Below, piece after piece: positions 16,324 through 26,965 of a DNA stretch of 27,969 nt (the stretch's first letter is position 1; each line of letters opens with the position of its first letter). This stretch comes from DATJWY01 sp035500775 (GTDB taxonomy: Bacteria; Pseudomonadota; Alphaproteobacteria; Acetobacterales; Acetobacteraceae): positions 1 through 27,969 of the forward strand of contig DATJWY010000229.1 of NCBI GenBank assembly GCA_035500775.1, given 5' to 3'. A model generated the notes under the pieces. It did no database searches, was not told the DNA's origin, and was given only the letters and a program-made list of their open reading frames with translations. Position numbers and translations under genes: made by a program.

Positions 16324-16608
16324 ATGGAAAAGACATTGAACAAGATGGACCTGATCGCCGCCGTCGCGGACGCGGCCGATTTGCCGCGGGCGAAGGCGAC
16401 GGAGGCGGTGGACGCGCTGCTGTCCACGATCGAGTCCGCGCTCAAGAACAAGCAGGAAGTGCGGCTTGTCGGCTTTGGCACCTTCGTGCTCGCGAGTCGC
16501 AAGGCGGCCAAGGGGCGGAACCCGCGCACCGGCGAGGAAATCGACATTCCGGCCTCGACCTCCGTGCGCTTCAAGCCGGGCAAAAGCCTGAAGGACGCGG
16601 TCGCCTAA
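16324..16608 (+). CDS. hupB: HU-beta nucleoid protein
   Basis: This 94-residue histone-like protein bends and compacts DNA as a dimer. The N-terminal helices (MDLIAAVADAADLPRAKATEA...) are followed by the beta core (VRLVGFGTFVL) and the DNA-binding arm containing GRNPRTGEEI, with Pro at the arm tip region. Length is standard, with a few extra residues at the N terminus. The ATG at 16324 follows AGAGGAAGG; the internal ATG at residue 8 is an alternative. The gene has its own spacer after the lon terminator and is followed by a hairpin. It could be called HU or IHF-like, but the length and arm favour HU. Confidence 0.96.
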   Translation: MEKTLNKMDLIAAVADAADLPRAKATEAVDALLSTIESALKNKQEVRLVGFGTFVLASRKAAKGRNPRTGEEIDIPASTSVRFKPGKSLKDAVA

Positions 16609-17047
<439 letters not shown>

Positions 17048-17074
17048 GATAGCGCGTTTTCTTCGATAGGGCGC

Positions 17075-17103
17075 TTGACGGCATCACCGGACCGTCATAA
17101 ATA
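17075..17103 (+). promoter_or_regulatory. Sigma-70-type promoter for tRNA-Asp
   Basis: TTGACG at 17075-17080 and TAAATA at 17098-17103 are separated by exactly 17 bases. The expected start point is only a few bases before the tRNA at 17118. This is the best sigma-70-like promoter in the window, and readthrough could contribute to the nuo operon. Confidence 0.65.
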
Positions 17104-17117
17104 GCCGCCCACCTGCT

Positions 17118-17194
<77 letters not shown>

Positions 17195-17390
17195 GCAGCA
17201 GGTTCTCACCTCTCCCTAAAAATTAACCTAAACGATCAGCAACCGCTGGGCAGCCTTGCGTCGTTGCCTCTATGGCGGGCAGCGCCCGATGGGGCTAATG
17301 TCCGGCCCAAGTTGCGGCGCGGTGGTTAGGCCCCGATGCCGCTGCGGCCCGATATGGTCCGGGCGCGGTCGCGCCCCGTCGAGGTTTGTC

Positions 17391-17756
17391 ATGCAGCCTG
17401 TGCTCGCGAACTATTTTCCCATCCTCGTCTTCCTTGCGATCGCGGCGGTGATCGCCACGGCGATGGTGGGCGGATCCATGCTGGCGGCGCGGCAAAAGCC
17501 GTATCCGGAAAAGGTCACCGCCTATGAATGCGGTTTCGAGGCGTTTGATGACGCCCGGCGGCGCTTCGACGTGCGGTTCTACCTTGTCGCCATCTTGTTC
17601 ATCATCTTTGACCTGGAAGTCGCATTCCTGTTCCCCTGGGCGGTCAGCCTGTCGCGAATTGGGATGCTTGGCTTCCTTTCGATGATCGGCTTCCTTGCCG
17701 TGCTGACCGTGGGTTTCATCTACGAATGGTGCAAGGGCGCCCTGGAGTGGGAGTAA
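17391..17756 (+). CDS. nuoA: NADH-quinone oxidoreductase subunit A
   Basis: This 121-residue membrane-arm subunit of complex I lies at the junction with the peripheral arm. Three transmembrane helices are visible (about 8-32, 62-84 and 92-112). The loop has YECGFE at 45-50 and the second helix FDLEVAFLFPW at 73-83, both family signatures. The ATG at 17391 is chosen because it gives the standard length, with GAGG upstream; a longer in-frame start at 17256 adds 45 residues with no family match. It is the first gene of the nuo operon, about 200 bp after tRNA-Asp. A small GGGCGC/GCGCCC hairpin (17361-17376) lies just before its ribosome-binding site. Confidence 0.97.
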   Translation: MQPVLANYFPILVFLAIAAVIATAMVGGSMLAARQKPYPEKVTAYECGFEAFDDARRRFDVRFYLVAILFIIFDLEVAFLFPWAVSLSRIGMLGFLSMIGFLAVLTVGFIYEWCKGALEWE

Positions 17757-17764
17757 GTTTCCCG

Positions 17765-18349
17765 ATGAGTGCAACGACACCTGAACCGGCCGTTTCCGGG
17801 GCGACACCGCCGGTCGCCTGGAACCGCCAGGCGCTGCAGCCAGGCCCCGAGCAGGATGCGGTGATCAAGAGCATCACCGGCGAGATCACGGATAAGGGCT
17901 TCGTGGTCGCGCAGATCGACAAGCTGGTGAACTGGGCCCGGACCGGCAGCCTCTGGCCGATGACGTTCGGCCTGGCCTGCTGCGCGGTGGAAATGATCCA
18001 CGCCTACATGCCGCGCTACGATCTCGACCGGTTCGGCGTCATTCCGCGCGCCAGCCCGCGCCAGAGCGACGTGATGATCGTCGCCGGTACGCTGACCAAC
18101 AAGATGGCGCCGGCGCTCCGCCGGGTTTACGACCAGATGCCGGAGCCGCGCTGGGTGATCAGCATGGGTAGCTGCGCCAATGGCGGCGGCTACTACCACT
18201 ATTCCTATTCCGTGGTGCGCGGTTGCGACCGGGTCGTTCCGGTTGACATCTACGTGCCTGGGTGCCCGCCAACCGCCGAGGCGCTGGTGTACGGTATCCT
18301 GCAGTTGCAGAAGAAGATCCGCCGGACAGGGACGATCCTTCGTGGCTGA
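17765..18349 (+). CDS. nuoB: NADH-quinone oxidoreductase subunit B
   Basis: This 194-residue peripheral subunit carries the terminal [4Fe-4S] cluster N2, which passes electrons to quinone. Ligands are the tandem Cys72-Cys73 (GLACCAVEM), Cys137 (GSCANGG) and Cys167 (PGCPPT). Residues 1-30 form a Pro/Ala-rich N-terminal extension before the conserved core. The start is 8 bp after nuoA. The 3' end overlaps nuoC by 8 bp. Confidence 0.98.
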   Translation: MSATTPEPAVSGATPPVAWNRQALQPGPEQDAVIKSITGEITDKGFVVAQIDKLVNWARTGSLWPMTFGLACCAVEMIHAYMPRYDLDRFGVIPRASPRQSDVMIVAGTLTNKMAPALRRVYDQMPEPRWVISMGSCANGGGYYHYSYSVVRGCDRVVPVDIYVPGCPPTAEALVYGILQLQKKIRRTGTILRG

Positions 18350-18974
18350 AGACAGGCTGGGCCAATTGGCCGTCGAAATCTCCGCGAGCGTGCCTGGGGT
18401 TTCCGCCGCCGCGGTGGAGGGTGGGGAGCTGGTCGTGCGTGCCGAGCGCGACTCGCTGCTGCCCGTGATGATGGCGCTGCGCGATGATCCGCGCTTCGCC
18501 TTCGAGCAGGTGATGGATATCTGCGGGGTGGACTGGCCGGAGCGCGCGCAGCGCTTCGATGTCGTCTATAATCTGCTCTCGGTGTCCCTGAACCAGCGCG
18601 CGCGCGTGATCGTGCAGACGGACGAGACCGCGCCGGTGCCGTCCGTCAACGGCGTCTGGCCGGCCGCGACCTGGTGGGAGCGGGAGTGCTGGGACCTGTT
18701 CGGCGTCCTGTTCTCGGGCCAGCCGGATCACCGCCGCATCCTGACCGATTACGGCTTCGACGGGCATCCGCTGCGTAAGGACTTTCCGCTCACCGGCTAC
18801 GTGGAAGTCCGTTACGACGAGGAGCGCAAGCAGGTGGTCTATGAGCCTGTGCGCCTGACGCAGGATTACCGGAATTTCGACTTCGAGTCGCCCTGGGAGG
18901 GAATGCTGACCCTGCCCGGCGACGAGAAGGCGCATCTGCAGCGGATCGGGATGACCCAGGAGGTCAAGCCATGA
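18342..18974 (+). CDS. nuoC: NADH-quinone oxidoreductase subunit C
   Basis: This 210-residue hydrophilic subunit (30-kDa family) of the quinone module lacks cofactors. The signature runs from WERECWDLFGV through RRILTDYGFDGHPLRKDFPL. The family's usual Val in EREVWD is replaced by Cys, and the usual His in GHPD by Gln. No ATG is available near the N terminus. GTG at 18342 gives the family length and overlaps the nuoB stop by 8 bp, with AGGGA upstream. It is separate from nuoD, unlike the fused nuoCD of E. coli. Confidence 0.95.
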   Translation: MAEDRLGQLAVEISASVPGVSAAAVEGGELVVRAERDSLLPVMMALRDDPRFAFEQVMDICGVDWPERAQRFDVVYNLLSVSLNQRARVIVQTDETAPVPSVNGVWPAATWWERECWDLFGVLFSGQPDHRRILTDYGFDGHPLRKDFPLTGYVEVRYDEERKQVVYEPVRLTQDYRNFDFESPWEGMLTLPGDEKAHLQRIGMTQEVKP

Positions 18975-20206
18975 AAGACCTCGTCGAACCGACCGACGTG
19001 CCGGAAGTTCTCGAATCCGGCAACGTTTCCAAGACGATCAAGGTCGACAGCCACGCGATCAACTTCGGTCCGCAGCACCCGGCCGCGCACGGCGTGCTCC
19101 GGCTGGTGCTGGAGATGGACGGTGAGGTGGTCGAGCGGGCCGACCCGCATATCGGCCTGCTGCACCGTGGCACCGAGAAGCTGATCGAATACAAGACCTA
19201 CACGCAGGCGATGCCGTATTTCGATCGGCTCGACTACGTGTCCCCGATGGCCCAGGAGCATGCCTTCGCCCTGGCGACCGAGAAGCTGCTCGGGGTGGAG
19301 GTGCCGGAACGCGGCAAGTGGATCCGGACGATGTTCGCCGAGATCACCCGGGTTCTGAACCATCTCCTGAACCTCACGACCTACGCGCTCGACGCCGGCG
19401 CGCTGACCCCGGTGCTCTGGGCGCATGAGGAACGCGAGCGGCTGCTCGAATTCCATGAAGCGGCGTCCGGCGCGCGCTTCCATGCGAATTATTTCCGGCC
19501 GGGCGGCGTCAATCGCGATCTGCCGGCGGGACTCACGGATCGCATCGCGGACTGGACCGAGGTCTTTCCGCAATTCATCGACAACCTGGCGGAGCTGCTG
19601 ACCGAGAACCGGATCTGGAAGCAGCGCACCGTCGATATCGGCGTCATGACGGCCGAGCAGGCGCTGGCCTGGGGCTGGAGCGGGCCGAATTTGCGCGCGA
19701 GCGGCGTGCCCTGGGATCTGCGCAAGGCGCAGCCCTATGACATGTATGCTCATGTCGAGTTCGACGTTCCGGTGGCGCGTAACGGCGATTGCTACGACCG
19801 TTATCTGATCCGGATGGAGGAGTTGCGGCAGAGCGTGCGCATCATCCGGCAGTGCCTCGACAAGATGAAGCCAGGGCCGGTGAAGGTGCAGGACCGCAAG
19901 TTCACGCCGCCGCCCCGGCGCGAGATGAAGCGCTCGATGGAGGCGCTGATCCACCATTTCAAGCTCTACAGCGAAGGGTTCCACGTCCCGGCTGGAGCAA
20001 CCTACACCACGGTCGAGAGCCCGAAGGGCGAGTTCGGCGTGTATCTGGTGGCGGATGGGTCCAACCGTCCGTATCGCTGCAAGATCCGGCCGACGGGCTT
20101 CGCCCATCTGCAGGCGATCGAGCAATTGGCCAAGGGCCACATGCTGGCCGACGCGGTCGCATGTATCGGGTCGCTGGACCTCGTGTTCGGCGAAGTGGAC
20201 AGGTAA
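18971..20206 (+). CDS. nuoD: NADH-quinone oxidoreductase subunit D
   Basis: This 411-residue 49-kDa-type subunit forms the quinone-binding pocket with NuoB. The N-terminal INFGPQHPAAHGV carries the quinone-site His36 and His40. Later signatures include LHRGTEKLIEYKTYTQAMPYFDRLDY split over residues ~75-100, and the C-terminal DLVFGEVDR typical of the family. The hydrogenase-type metal-binding cysteines are absent, as expected. The ATG overlaps the nuoC stop by 4 bp, with AGGAGG upstream. Confidence 0.98.
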   Translation: MKDLVEPTDVPEVLESGNVSKTIKVDSHAINFGPQHPAAHGVLRLVLEMDGEVVERADPHIGLLHRGTEKLIEYKTYTQAMPYFDRLDYVSPMAQEHAFALATEKLLGVEVPERGKWIRTMFAEITRVLNHLLNLTTYALDAGALTPVLWAHEERERLLEFHEAASGARFHANYFRPGGVNRDLPAGLTDRIADWTEVFPQFIDNLAELLTENRIWKQRTVDIGVMTAEQALAWGWSGPNLRASGVPWDLRKAQPYDMYAHVEFDVPVARNGDCYDRYLIRMEELRQSVRIIRQCLDKMKPGPVKVQDRKFTPPPRREMKRSMEALIHHFKLYSEGFHVPAGATYTTVESPKGEFGVYLVADGSNRPYRCKIRPTGFAHLQAIEQLAKGHMLADAVACIGSLDLVFGEVDR

Positions 20207-20210
20207 CGCA

Positions 20211-20876
20211 ATGTCCGGACAATTTTCGGCAAGCAATAATGACGGCGCGACGGGCGGACAGTCCTCGCACCAGGATCAGCCCGAGCACTTCGCTTTCGAC
20301 GCGGAGAGCGAGGCCGAGATCGAGAAGATCCTGAAGAAATACCCGGCTGGCCGTCAGGCGAGCGGGGTGATTTCGCTGCTTTATGTCGTCCAGCGGCAGA
20401 TGCGGCGGCAGACCGGCAGCGCCTGGCTGCCCCGGGTGGCGATGGATGCGGTCGCCGCGCGTCTCTCGATGGCGCCGATCCGCGTGTATGAGGTCGCGAC
20501 TTTCTACACGATGTTCAACACCAGCCCGGTCGGGAAGTTCCATCTCCAGGTCTGCACGACCACCCCGTGCTGGCTGCGCGGGTCCGATGAGGTCGTCGCC
20601 GCCTGCCGCAAGGCGACCGGGATCAAGGGCTGGAACGAGACGAGCGAGGACGGGCTGTTCACGATGACCGAGGTTGAGTGCCTCGGCGCCTGCGTGAACG
20701 CGCCGATCCTGCAGATCAACGACGATTTCTACGAAGACATGAACGGGGCCCTGACCGAGGACCTGCTGCAGCGGCTGAAGCGGGGTGAGGCGGTGCCGGC
20801 CCCCGGTTCGATGATCGGCCGGCAGAATTCCGCTCCCGATGGCGGCCCCACCACGCTGACGACAGTGACGGAGTAG
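20211..20876 (+). CDS. nuoE: NADH-quinone oxidoreductase subunit E
   Basis: This 221-residue thioredoxin-like subunit of the NADH module carries [2Fe-2S] cluster N1a. Ligands are Cys115 and Cys120 (CTTTPC) and Cys157 and Cys161 (CLGAC). Residues 1-25 are a polar, Ser/Asn/Gln-rich extension before the conserved EIEKILKKYP helix. A flexible tail follows residue ~195. The gene lies 4 bp after nuoD and 3 bp before nuoF, with which it forms the flavoprotein fragment. Confidence 0.97.
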   Translation: MSGQFSASNNDGATGGQSSHQDQPEHFAFDAESEAEIEKILKKYPAGRQASGVISLLYVVQRQMRRQTGSAWLPRVAMDAVAARLSMAPIRVYEVATFYTMFNTSPVGKFHLQVCTTTPCWLRGSDEVVAACRKATGIKGWNETSEDGLFTMTEVECLGACVNAPILQINDDFYEDMNGALTEDLLQRLKRGEAVPAPGSMIGRQNSAPDGGPTTLTTVTE

Positions 20877-20879
20877 GGG

Positions 20880-22205
<1,326 letters not shown>

Positions 22206-22209
22206 GTTC

Positions 22210-24264
22210 ATGGTCAAGGTCACGATCGACGGCACCGAGATCGAGGTGCCCGCGGGCTCAAGCGTGCTGCAAGCCTGTGAGCTGGCCGGGCGCGAGATCC
22301 CGCGTTTCTGCTATCATGAGCGCCTCTCGGTCGCCGGCAATTGCCGCATGTGCCTGGTCGAGGTGGAGAAGGTGCCGAAGCCTGTCTCCTCCTGCTCCTA
22401 TCCGATCGCCGACGGCATGGTGGTGAAGACCGACTCGCCGATGGTCCGGAACGGACGGCGCGGCGTGATGGAATTCCTGCTGATCAATCACCCGCTGGAT
22501 TGCCCGATCTGCGATCAGGGCGGCGAATGCGACCTGCAGGACCAGGCTTTCGGCTACGGCGCCGACCATTCGCGCTACGCCGAGGAAAAGCGCGCGGTGA
22601 AGGACAAGTATCTCGGCCCGTTGGTGAAGACGGTCATGACGCGCTGCATTCAGTGCACGCGCTGCGTCCGTTTCGCCGCCGAGGTCGCCGGTGTGCCGGA
22701 ACTGGGCGCGACCTCGCGCGGCGGGGCCATGGAGATCGGCACCTATGTCGAGAAGGCGCTGACCTCGGAACTGTCCGGCAACCTGATCGACATCTGCCCG
22801 GTCGGCGCGCTGACCAGCAAGCCGTACGCGTTCACGGCCCGTCCCTGGGAGCTGACGAAGACGGACAGCGTCGATGTGCTGGACGCGGTTGGCGCCGCGA
22901 TTCGCGTCGATACGCGCGGCCCGGAAGTGCTGCGCATCCTGCCGCGCGTGCATGACGCGGTGAACGAGGAATGGCTGGGCGACAAGTCGCGCTTCTCCCT
23001 CGACGGGCTGAAGGGGCGCCGGCTCGACCGGCCCTGGGTCCGGCGGGACGGCAAGCTGCAACCGGCGAGCTGGGACGAGGCGTTCACCGTCATCGCCGGG
23101 CGGCTGCGCGGGCTTCCGGGCGAGCGCATCGGCGCCATCGCCGGCGATCTCTGCGACGCGGAGAGCATGCTGGCGCTCAAGGATCTGTTCGCGGCGCTCG
23201 GCTCGGCCAATCTCGATTGCCGGCAGGATGGCGCGAAGCTCGATCCGGCGCGGCGGGATTTCTACTGCTTCAACACGAGCATCGTCGGCATCGAGGACTC
23301 CGATGCGCTGCTGCTGATCGGCACCGATCCGCGCCGTGAGGCGCCGGTGCTGAACGCGCGCATCCGTAAGCGCTGGGTCGCCGGGCATTACCCGGTCGGT
23401 GTCATCGGGCCCGCGCGGGACCTCACCTACAAGGCCGAAACCCTCGGCGCCGGGCCGGGGACGCTCAACGCGCTGCTGGCGGGGTCACATCCGTTCGCCG
23501 CAACGTTGCGCGCGGCCAAGCGGCCGATGATCATCGTGGGGCAGGGGGCGCTGGCGCGCGCGGACGGGGCGGCGGTCCTGGCCGCTGCCTGGAAGCTCGC
23601 GGCCTCTGTCGGCGCGCTCACGCCGGAATGGCACGGCTTCAATGTGCTGCACACCGCCGCTTCGCGGGTCGGCGCGCTGGATCTCGGCTTCGTGCCCGGG
23701 CCTGGCGGCAAGGATCTGGACGCCATGCTGGGCGGCGGGGTGGATCTGCTCTGGCTGCTCGGTGCCGATGAGTTCGATCTGGGCCGCATCGGTGCCGGAA
23801 CGTTCGTCGTCTATCAGGGTCACCACGGCGACCGTGGCGCCGTCCGTGCGGACGTGATCCTGCCCGGCGCGGCCTACACCGAGAAGAACGGCACCTACGT
23901 CAACACCGAGGGCCGGGTGCAGCGCGGCTTCCGCGCGACCCTCCCGCCCGGCGACGCGCGCGAGGATTGGCGCATTCTGCGCGCCTTCAGCGCCCTGATC
24001 GGCCGTACCCTGCCGTATGACTCGATCGACGCGCTGCGGGAGCGGCTCGATCAGGTGAACCCGGTCTTCGCCCGTCAGGGGCTGCCGCGCTTCGGGGTCA
24101 CGGATCAGACGCCGCCCGCCGGCGATCCGGCCGCGATGTCGGCGGCGCCGTTCGCTCCGGCGGTGGCCGATTACTACCTGACGAACCCGATCAGCCGTGC
24201 CAGCCGCGTGATGGCGGAGTGCTCGGCGCTCTATACCCATCCCGTCGCCCAGGCCGCGGAGTAA
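22210..24264 (+). CDS. nuoG: NADH-quinone oxidoreductase subunit G
   Basis: This 684-residue 75-kDa-type subunit chains iron-sulfur clusters between NuoF and NuoI. N1b ligands are Cys34, Cys45, Cys48 and Cys62. N5 ligands are His94, Cys98, Cys101 and Cys107. N4 ligands are Cys146, Cys149, Cys152 and Cys196. A molybdopterin-oxidoreductase-like domain without a cofactor site fills the rest. I saw no additional cluster-N7 cysteine set, consistent with the shorter alphaproteobacterial/mitochondrial-type subunit. It starts 4 bp after nuoF. Confidence 0.98.
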   Translation: MVKVTIDGTEIEVPAGSSVLQACELAGREIPRFCYHERLSVAGNCRMCLVEVEKVPKPVSSCSYPIADGMVVKTDSPMVRNGRRGVMEFLLINHPLDCPICDQGGECDLQDQAFGYGADHSRYAEEKRAVKDKYLGPLVKTVMTRCIQCTRCVRFAAEVAGVPELGATSRGGAMEIGTYVEKALTSELSGNLIDICPVGALTSKPYAFTARPWELTKTDSVDVLDAVGAAIRVDTRGPEVLRILPRVHDAVNEEWLGDKSRFSLDGLKGRRLDRPWVRRDGKLQPASWDEAFTVIAGRLRGLPGERIGAIAGDLCDAESMLALKDLFAALGSANLDCRQDGAKLDPARRDFYCFNTSIVGIEDSDALLLIGTDPRREAPVLNARIRKRWVAGHYPVGVIGPARDLTYKAETLGAGPGTLNALLAGSHPFAATLRAAKRPMIIVGQGALARADGAAVLAAAWKLAASVGALTPEWHGFNVLHTAASRVGALDLGFVPGPGGKDLDAMLGGGVDLLWLLGADEFDLGRIGAGTFVVYQGHHGDRGAVRADVILPGAAYTEKNGTYVNTEGRVQRGFRATLPPGDAREDWRILRAFSALIGRTLPYDSIDALRERLDQVNPVFARQGLPRFGVTDQTPPAGDPAAMSAAPFAPAVADYYLTNPISRASRVMAECSALYTHPVAQAAE

Positions 24265-24268
24265 GGAC

Positions 24269-25282
24269 GTGCAGCATTTCTTCTTCGAAACGGGGCTCGG
24301 GCAGGTCATCCTGACGATCGGCGAGGCGCTGGCGATCCTGGTCCCGCTCTTGCTCCTGGTCGCCTATCTCACCTATGCGGAGCGCAAGGTGCTAGCCGCC
24401 GTGCAGCTCCGGAGGGGGCCGAATGTCGTCGGGCCGTTCGGGCTGTTCCAGCCCTTCGCCGACGCGGGCAAGATGCTCATGAAGGAGACGGTCATCCCCG
24501 CCGGGGCGAACCGCTTCCTGTTCCTGATCGCGCCGATGCTGACCTTCTCCCTGGCGATGATCGCCTGGGCGGTGATCCCGGTCGGCGACGGGCTCGCGGT
24601 GGCCAATATCAATGTCGGCGTGCTGTATCTGTTCGCGATCAGTTCGCTCGGCGTCTATGGCATCATCATCGCCGGATGGGCCAGCAACTCAAAATACGCC
24701 TTCCTTGGCGCCCTGCGTTCGGCGGCGCAGATGGTGAGCTACGAGGTCGCGATTGGCTTCGTGATGGTCACCGTTCTGCTCTGCGTCGGCAGTCTGAACC
24801 TCAATGACATCGTGCGGGCACAGAGCCATGTCTGGTTCTTCATCCCGCTCTTTCCGATGTTCGTCATCTTCTTCATCTCGACGCTCGCCGAGACCAACCG
24901 CGCGCCGTTCGACCTCCCGGAAGGCGAGAGCGAGATCGTGGCCGGGTTCTTCGTGGAATACAGCGCGATGGCTTTCGCCCTGTTCTTCCTCGGTGAATAC
25001 GCGAACATGGTCCTGATGAGCGGCATGACCACCATCCTGTTCCTGGGTGGCTGGCAGGCGCCGTTCGGCCTCACCTTCATCCCCGGGGTCTTCTGGTTCC
25101 TGTTCAAGGTGCTGGCGCTGCTGTTCGTGTTCTTCTGGGTGCGCGCCTCCTTCCCCCGGTACCGTTACGATCAGCTCATGCGCCTCGGCTGGAAGGTCTT
25201 CCTGCCGCTCTCGCTCGGCTGGCTTGTGCTGACGGCAGGTGTGCTTGTGGCCATGGGCTGGCTCCCGAACGCGGCTGCTTGA
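24269..25282 (+). CDS. nuoH: NADH-quinone oxidoreductase subunit H
   Basis: This 337-residue membrane subunit has about eight hydrophobic helices and forms the quinone channel with NuoB and NuoD. Signatures are TYAERKVLAAVQLRRGPN near residue 33 and ETNRAPFDLPEGESE in the middle, with a conserved acidic loop involved in proton coupling. The start is GTG at 24269, 4 bp after nuoG, with a GGAGTAAGGA ribosome-binding site. No in-frame ATG gives the conserved first helix. A 46-bp spacer follows before nuoI. Confidence 0.97.
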   Translation: MQHFFFETGLGQVILTIGEALAILVPLLLLVAYLTYAERKVLAAVQLRRGPNVVGPFGLFQPFADAGKMLMKETVIPAGANRFLFLIAPMLTFSLAMIAWAVIPVGDGLAVANINVGVLYLFAISSLGVYGIIIAGWASNSKYAFLGALRSAAQMVSYEVAIGFVMVTVLLCVGSLNLNDIVRAQSHVWFFIPLFPMFVIFFISTLAETNRAPFDLPEGESEIVAGFFVEYSAMAFALFFLGEYANMVLMSGMTTILFLGGWQAPFGLTFIPGVFWFLFKVLALLFVFFWVRASFPRYRYDQLMRLGWKVFLPLSLGWLVLTAGVLVAMGWLPNAAA

Positions 25283-25328
25283 TGAAACGAGACCGGCGTC
25301 TTAAGCGTCGCCGCAGAGAGGTTTGACG

Positions 25329-25817
25329 ATGGCTGTCCTGGACCGCACCGCGCGAAAGCTGCTGCTGGCCGAACTGTTGTCCGGCATGGCACTGACTTTG
25401 AAGTATTTCTTCAAGCCGAAGGTGACCATCAACTATCCGTTCGAGAAAGGGCCGCTTTCGCCGCGTTTCCGCGCCGAGCATGCGCTGCGGCGCTATCCGA
25501 ACGGCGAGGAGCGCTGCATCGCCTGCAAGCTCTGCGAAGCGGTCTGTCCCGCGCAATGCATCTTCATCGAGGCCGAACCTCGCGAGGACGGATCTCGCCG
25601 GACCACGCGCTACGACATCGACATGACGGTCTGCATCTATTGCGGATTGTGCGAGGAAGCCTGCCCGGTGGACGCCATCGTGCTCGGGCCGAATTTTGAG
25701 TTCGCGGCCGAGACGCGCGAGGAGCTCTTCTACAACAAGGAGAAGCTGCTCTCGAACGGCGATCGTTGGGAAAGCGAGCTCTCGAAGCGGCTCGAATTGG
25801 ACGCCCCATACCGTTGA
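25329..25817 (+). CDS. nuoI: NADH-quinone oxidoreductase subunit I
   Basis: This 162-residue 8Fe ferredoxin subunit carries clusters N6a and N6b. Ligand sets are Cys63, Cys66, Cys69, Cys73 with Cys112, and Cys102, Cys105, Cys108 with Cys73/Cys112 in the usual crossed pattern. The N-terminal amphipathic helix anchors it to the membrane arm. The ATG at 25329 is preferred to an in-frame TTG two codons upstream because GAGAGG lies about 8 bases before the ATG. A 112-bp spacer with a hairpin separates it from nuoJ. Confidence 0.97.
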   Translation: MAVLDRTARKLLLAELLSGMALTLKYFFKPKVTINYPFEKGPLSPRFRAEHALRRYPNGEERCIACKLCEAVCPAQCIFIEAEPREDGSRRTTRYDIDMTVCIYCGLCEEACPVDAIVLGPNFEFAAETREELFYNKEKLLSNGDRWESELSKRLELDAPYR

Positions 25818-25823
25818 GGAGGG

Positions 25824-25847
25824 CGGGCCGCCTCCCCAGGCGGCCCG
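25824..25847 (+). other. Perfect hairpin between nuoI and nuoJ
   Basis: A 10-bp perfect stem, CGGGCCGCCT and its complement, has a CCCC loop and starts 7 bp after the nuoI stop codon inside the operon. No T tract follows. It may stabilise the upstream mRNA, mark a processing site, or partly terminate transcription. Confidence 0.7.
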
Positions 25848-25929
25848 TAAGCAATATGGATTGTTTGTTGCGGGGCCGCATTGGCGTGCCCCGGCCGCGG
25901 CCGGGTGCCGCCCTGGTTGAGGAAGCCCG

Positions 25930-26637
25930 ATGATAGCTTCGATCGCCTTCTATGTATTCGCCGCGATCCTGCTCGTATCGGCCGCCATGGTGGTCAGCGC
26001 GCGCAATCCGGTGCACTCCGTCCTGTTCCTGATCCTTGCCTTTTTCAACGCGGCGGCGCTGTTCCTGATCGCCGGCGCCGAGTTCCTGGCGATGATCCTG
26101 ATCATCGTCTATGTCGGCGCGGTCGCGGTGCTGTTCCTGTTCGTGGTGATGATGCTGGACATCGACTTCGCGCAACTGCGTGAAGGCTTCCAGCGCTATC
26201 TCGCGGTCGGGGTCGCGGTTGGCGCCGTGCTCGGGATCGAGCTCGTGGCGGTGCTGGCCGGCTGGCAGTTTGCCCCGAACGCGGCGGCGCTGCGCAACGC
26301 GGTGGTTCCGAGCGGGGTGCACAACACCGCGGCGCTCGGCCAGGTGCTCTACACGGACTACATCCTCCTGTTCCAGGCCGCCGGCCTCGTGCTGCTCGTG
26401 GCGATGGTCGGGGCGATCGTGCTGACCCTCCGCGACCGCCGGACCTCTCGCCGGCAGGATATCGCCCGCCAGCAGGCGCGCTCGGTCGCCGATACGCTGG
26501 AGGTGATGCAGATCGGCGTCGGCGTCGGCGTGAAGGAAATCGGCATCCTGCGGCCGAAGGCCCCCGAGCCCGAACGCATCGAGGATCACCCAGAGGCCGC
26601 GCCTGCGATCGGCCATCACGGATCAGGGGAGCACTGA
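25930..26637 (+). CDS. nuoJ: NADH-quinone oxidoreductase subunit J
   Basis: This 235-residue membrane subunit has five helices. The third contains VYVGAVAVLFLFVVMMLDID, the segment that interconverts between alpha- and pi-helix in coupling. A hydrophilic C-terminal tail of about 60 residues, rich in charged residues and ending HHGSGEH, follows the last helix. GAGGAAG lies 6 bases before the ATG. It is the first gene after the nuoI-nuoJ spacer, and nuoK follows after 3 bp. Confidence 0.97.
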   Translation: MIASIAFYVFAAILLVSAAMVVSARNPVHSVLFLILAFFNAAALFLIAGAEFLAMILIIVYVGAVAVLFLFVVMMLDIDFAQLREGFQRYLAVGVAVGAVLGIELVAVLAGWQFAPNAAALRNAVVPSGVHNTAALGQVLYTDYILLFQAAGLVLLVAMVGAIVLTLRDRRTSRRQDIARQQARSVADTLEVMQIGVGVGVKEIGILRPKAPEPERIEDHPEAAPAIGHHGSGEH

Positions 26638-26640
26638 GCC

Positions 26641-26964
26641 ATGCCGCAAGGAGCGCTCGCCGTCGGTCTCGGTCACTATCTGACGGTTTCCGCGGTTTTG
26701 CTGGTTCTTGGGGTCTTCGGGATTTTCCTGAACCGTAAGAACGTTATCATCATTTTGATGTCGATCGAGTTGGTCCTGCTCGCCGTCAACCTCAACCTCG
26801 TGGCATTCTCGGCCGCGCTCAACGATTTGGCGGGGCAGGTCTTCGCCTTGTTCGTCCTGACCGTCGCGGCCGCCGAGGCAGCGATCGGCCTCGCGATCGT
26901 GGTCGTCTATTTCCGGAACCGCCACTCGATCCAGGTCGAGGACGTGAACCTGATGAGGGGCTGA
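26641..26964 (+). CDS. nuoK: NADH-quinone oxidoreductase subunit K
   Basis: This 107-residue MrpC-like antiporter-derived subunit has three helices. The two membrane glutamates essential for proton pumping are present: Glu43 (MSIELVLLAVNLN) and Glu79 (AAAEAAIGL), 36 residues apart as in E. coli Glu36/Glu72. A few extra N-terminal residues (MPQGALAVG) precede the conserved core. It lies 3 bp after nuoJ and 1 bp before nuoL. Confidence 0.98.
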   Translation: MPQGALAVGLGHYLTVSAVLLVLGVFGIFLNRKNVIIILMSIELVLLAVNLNLVAFSAALNDLAGQVFALFVLTVAAAEAAIGLAIVVVYFRNRHSIQVEDVNLMRG

Positions 26965-26965
26965 G

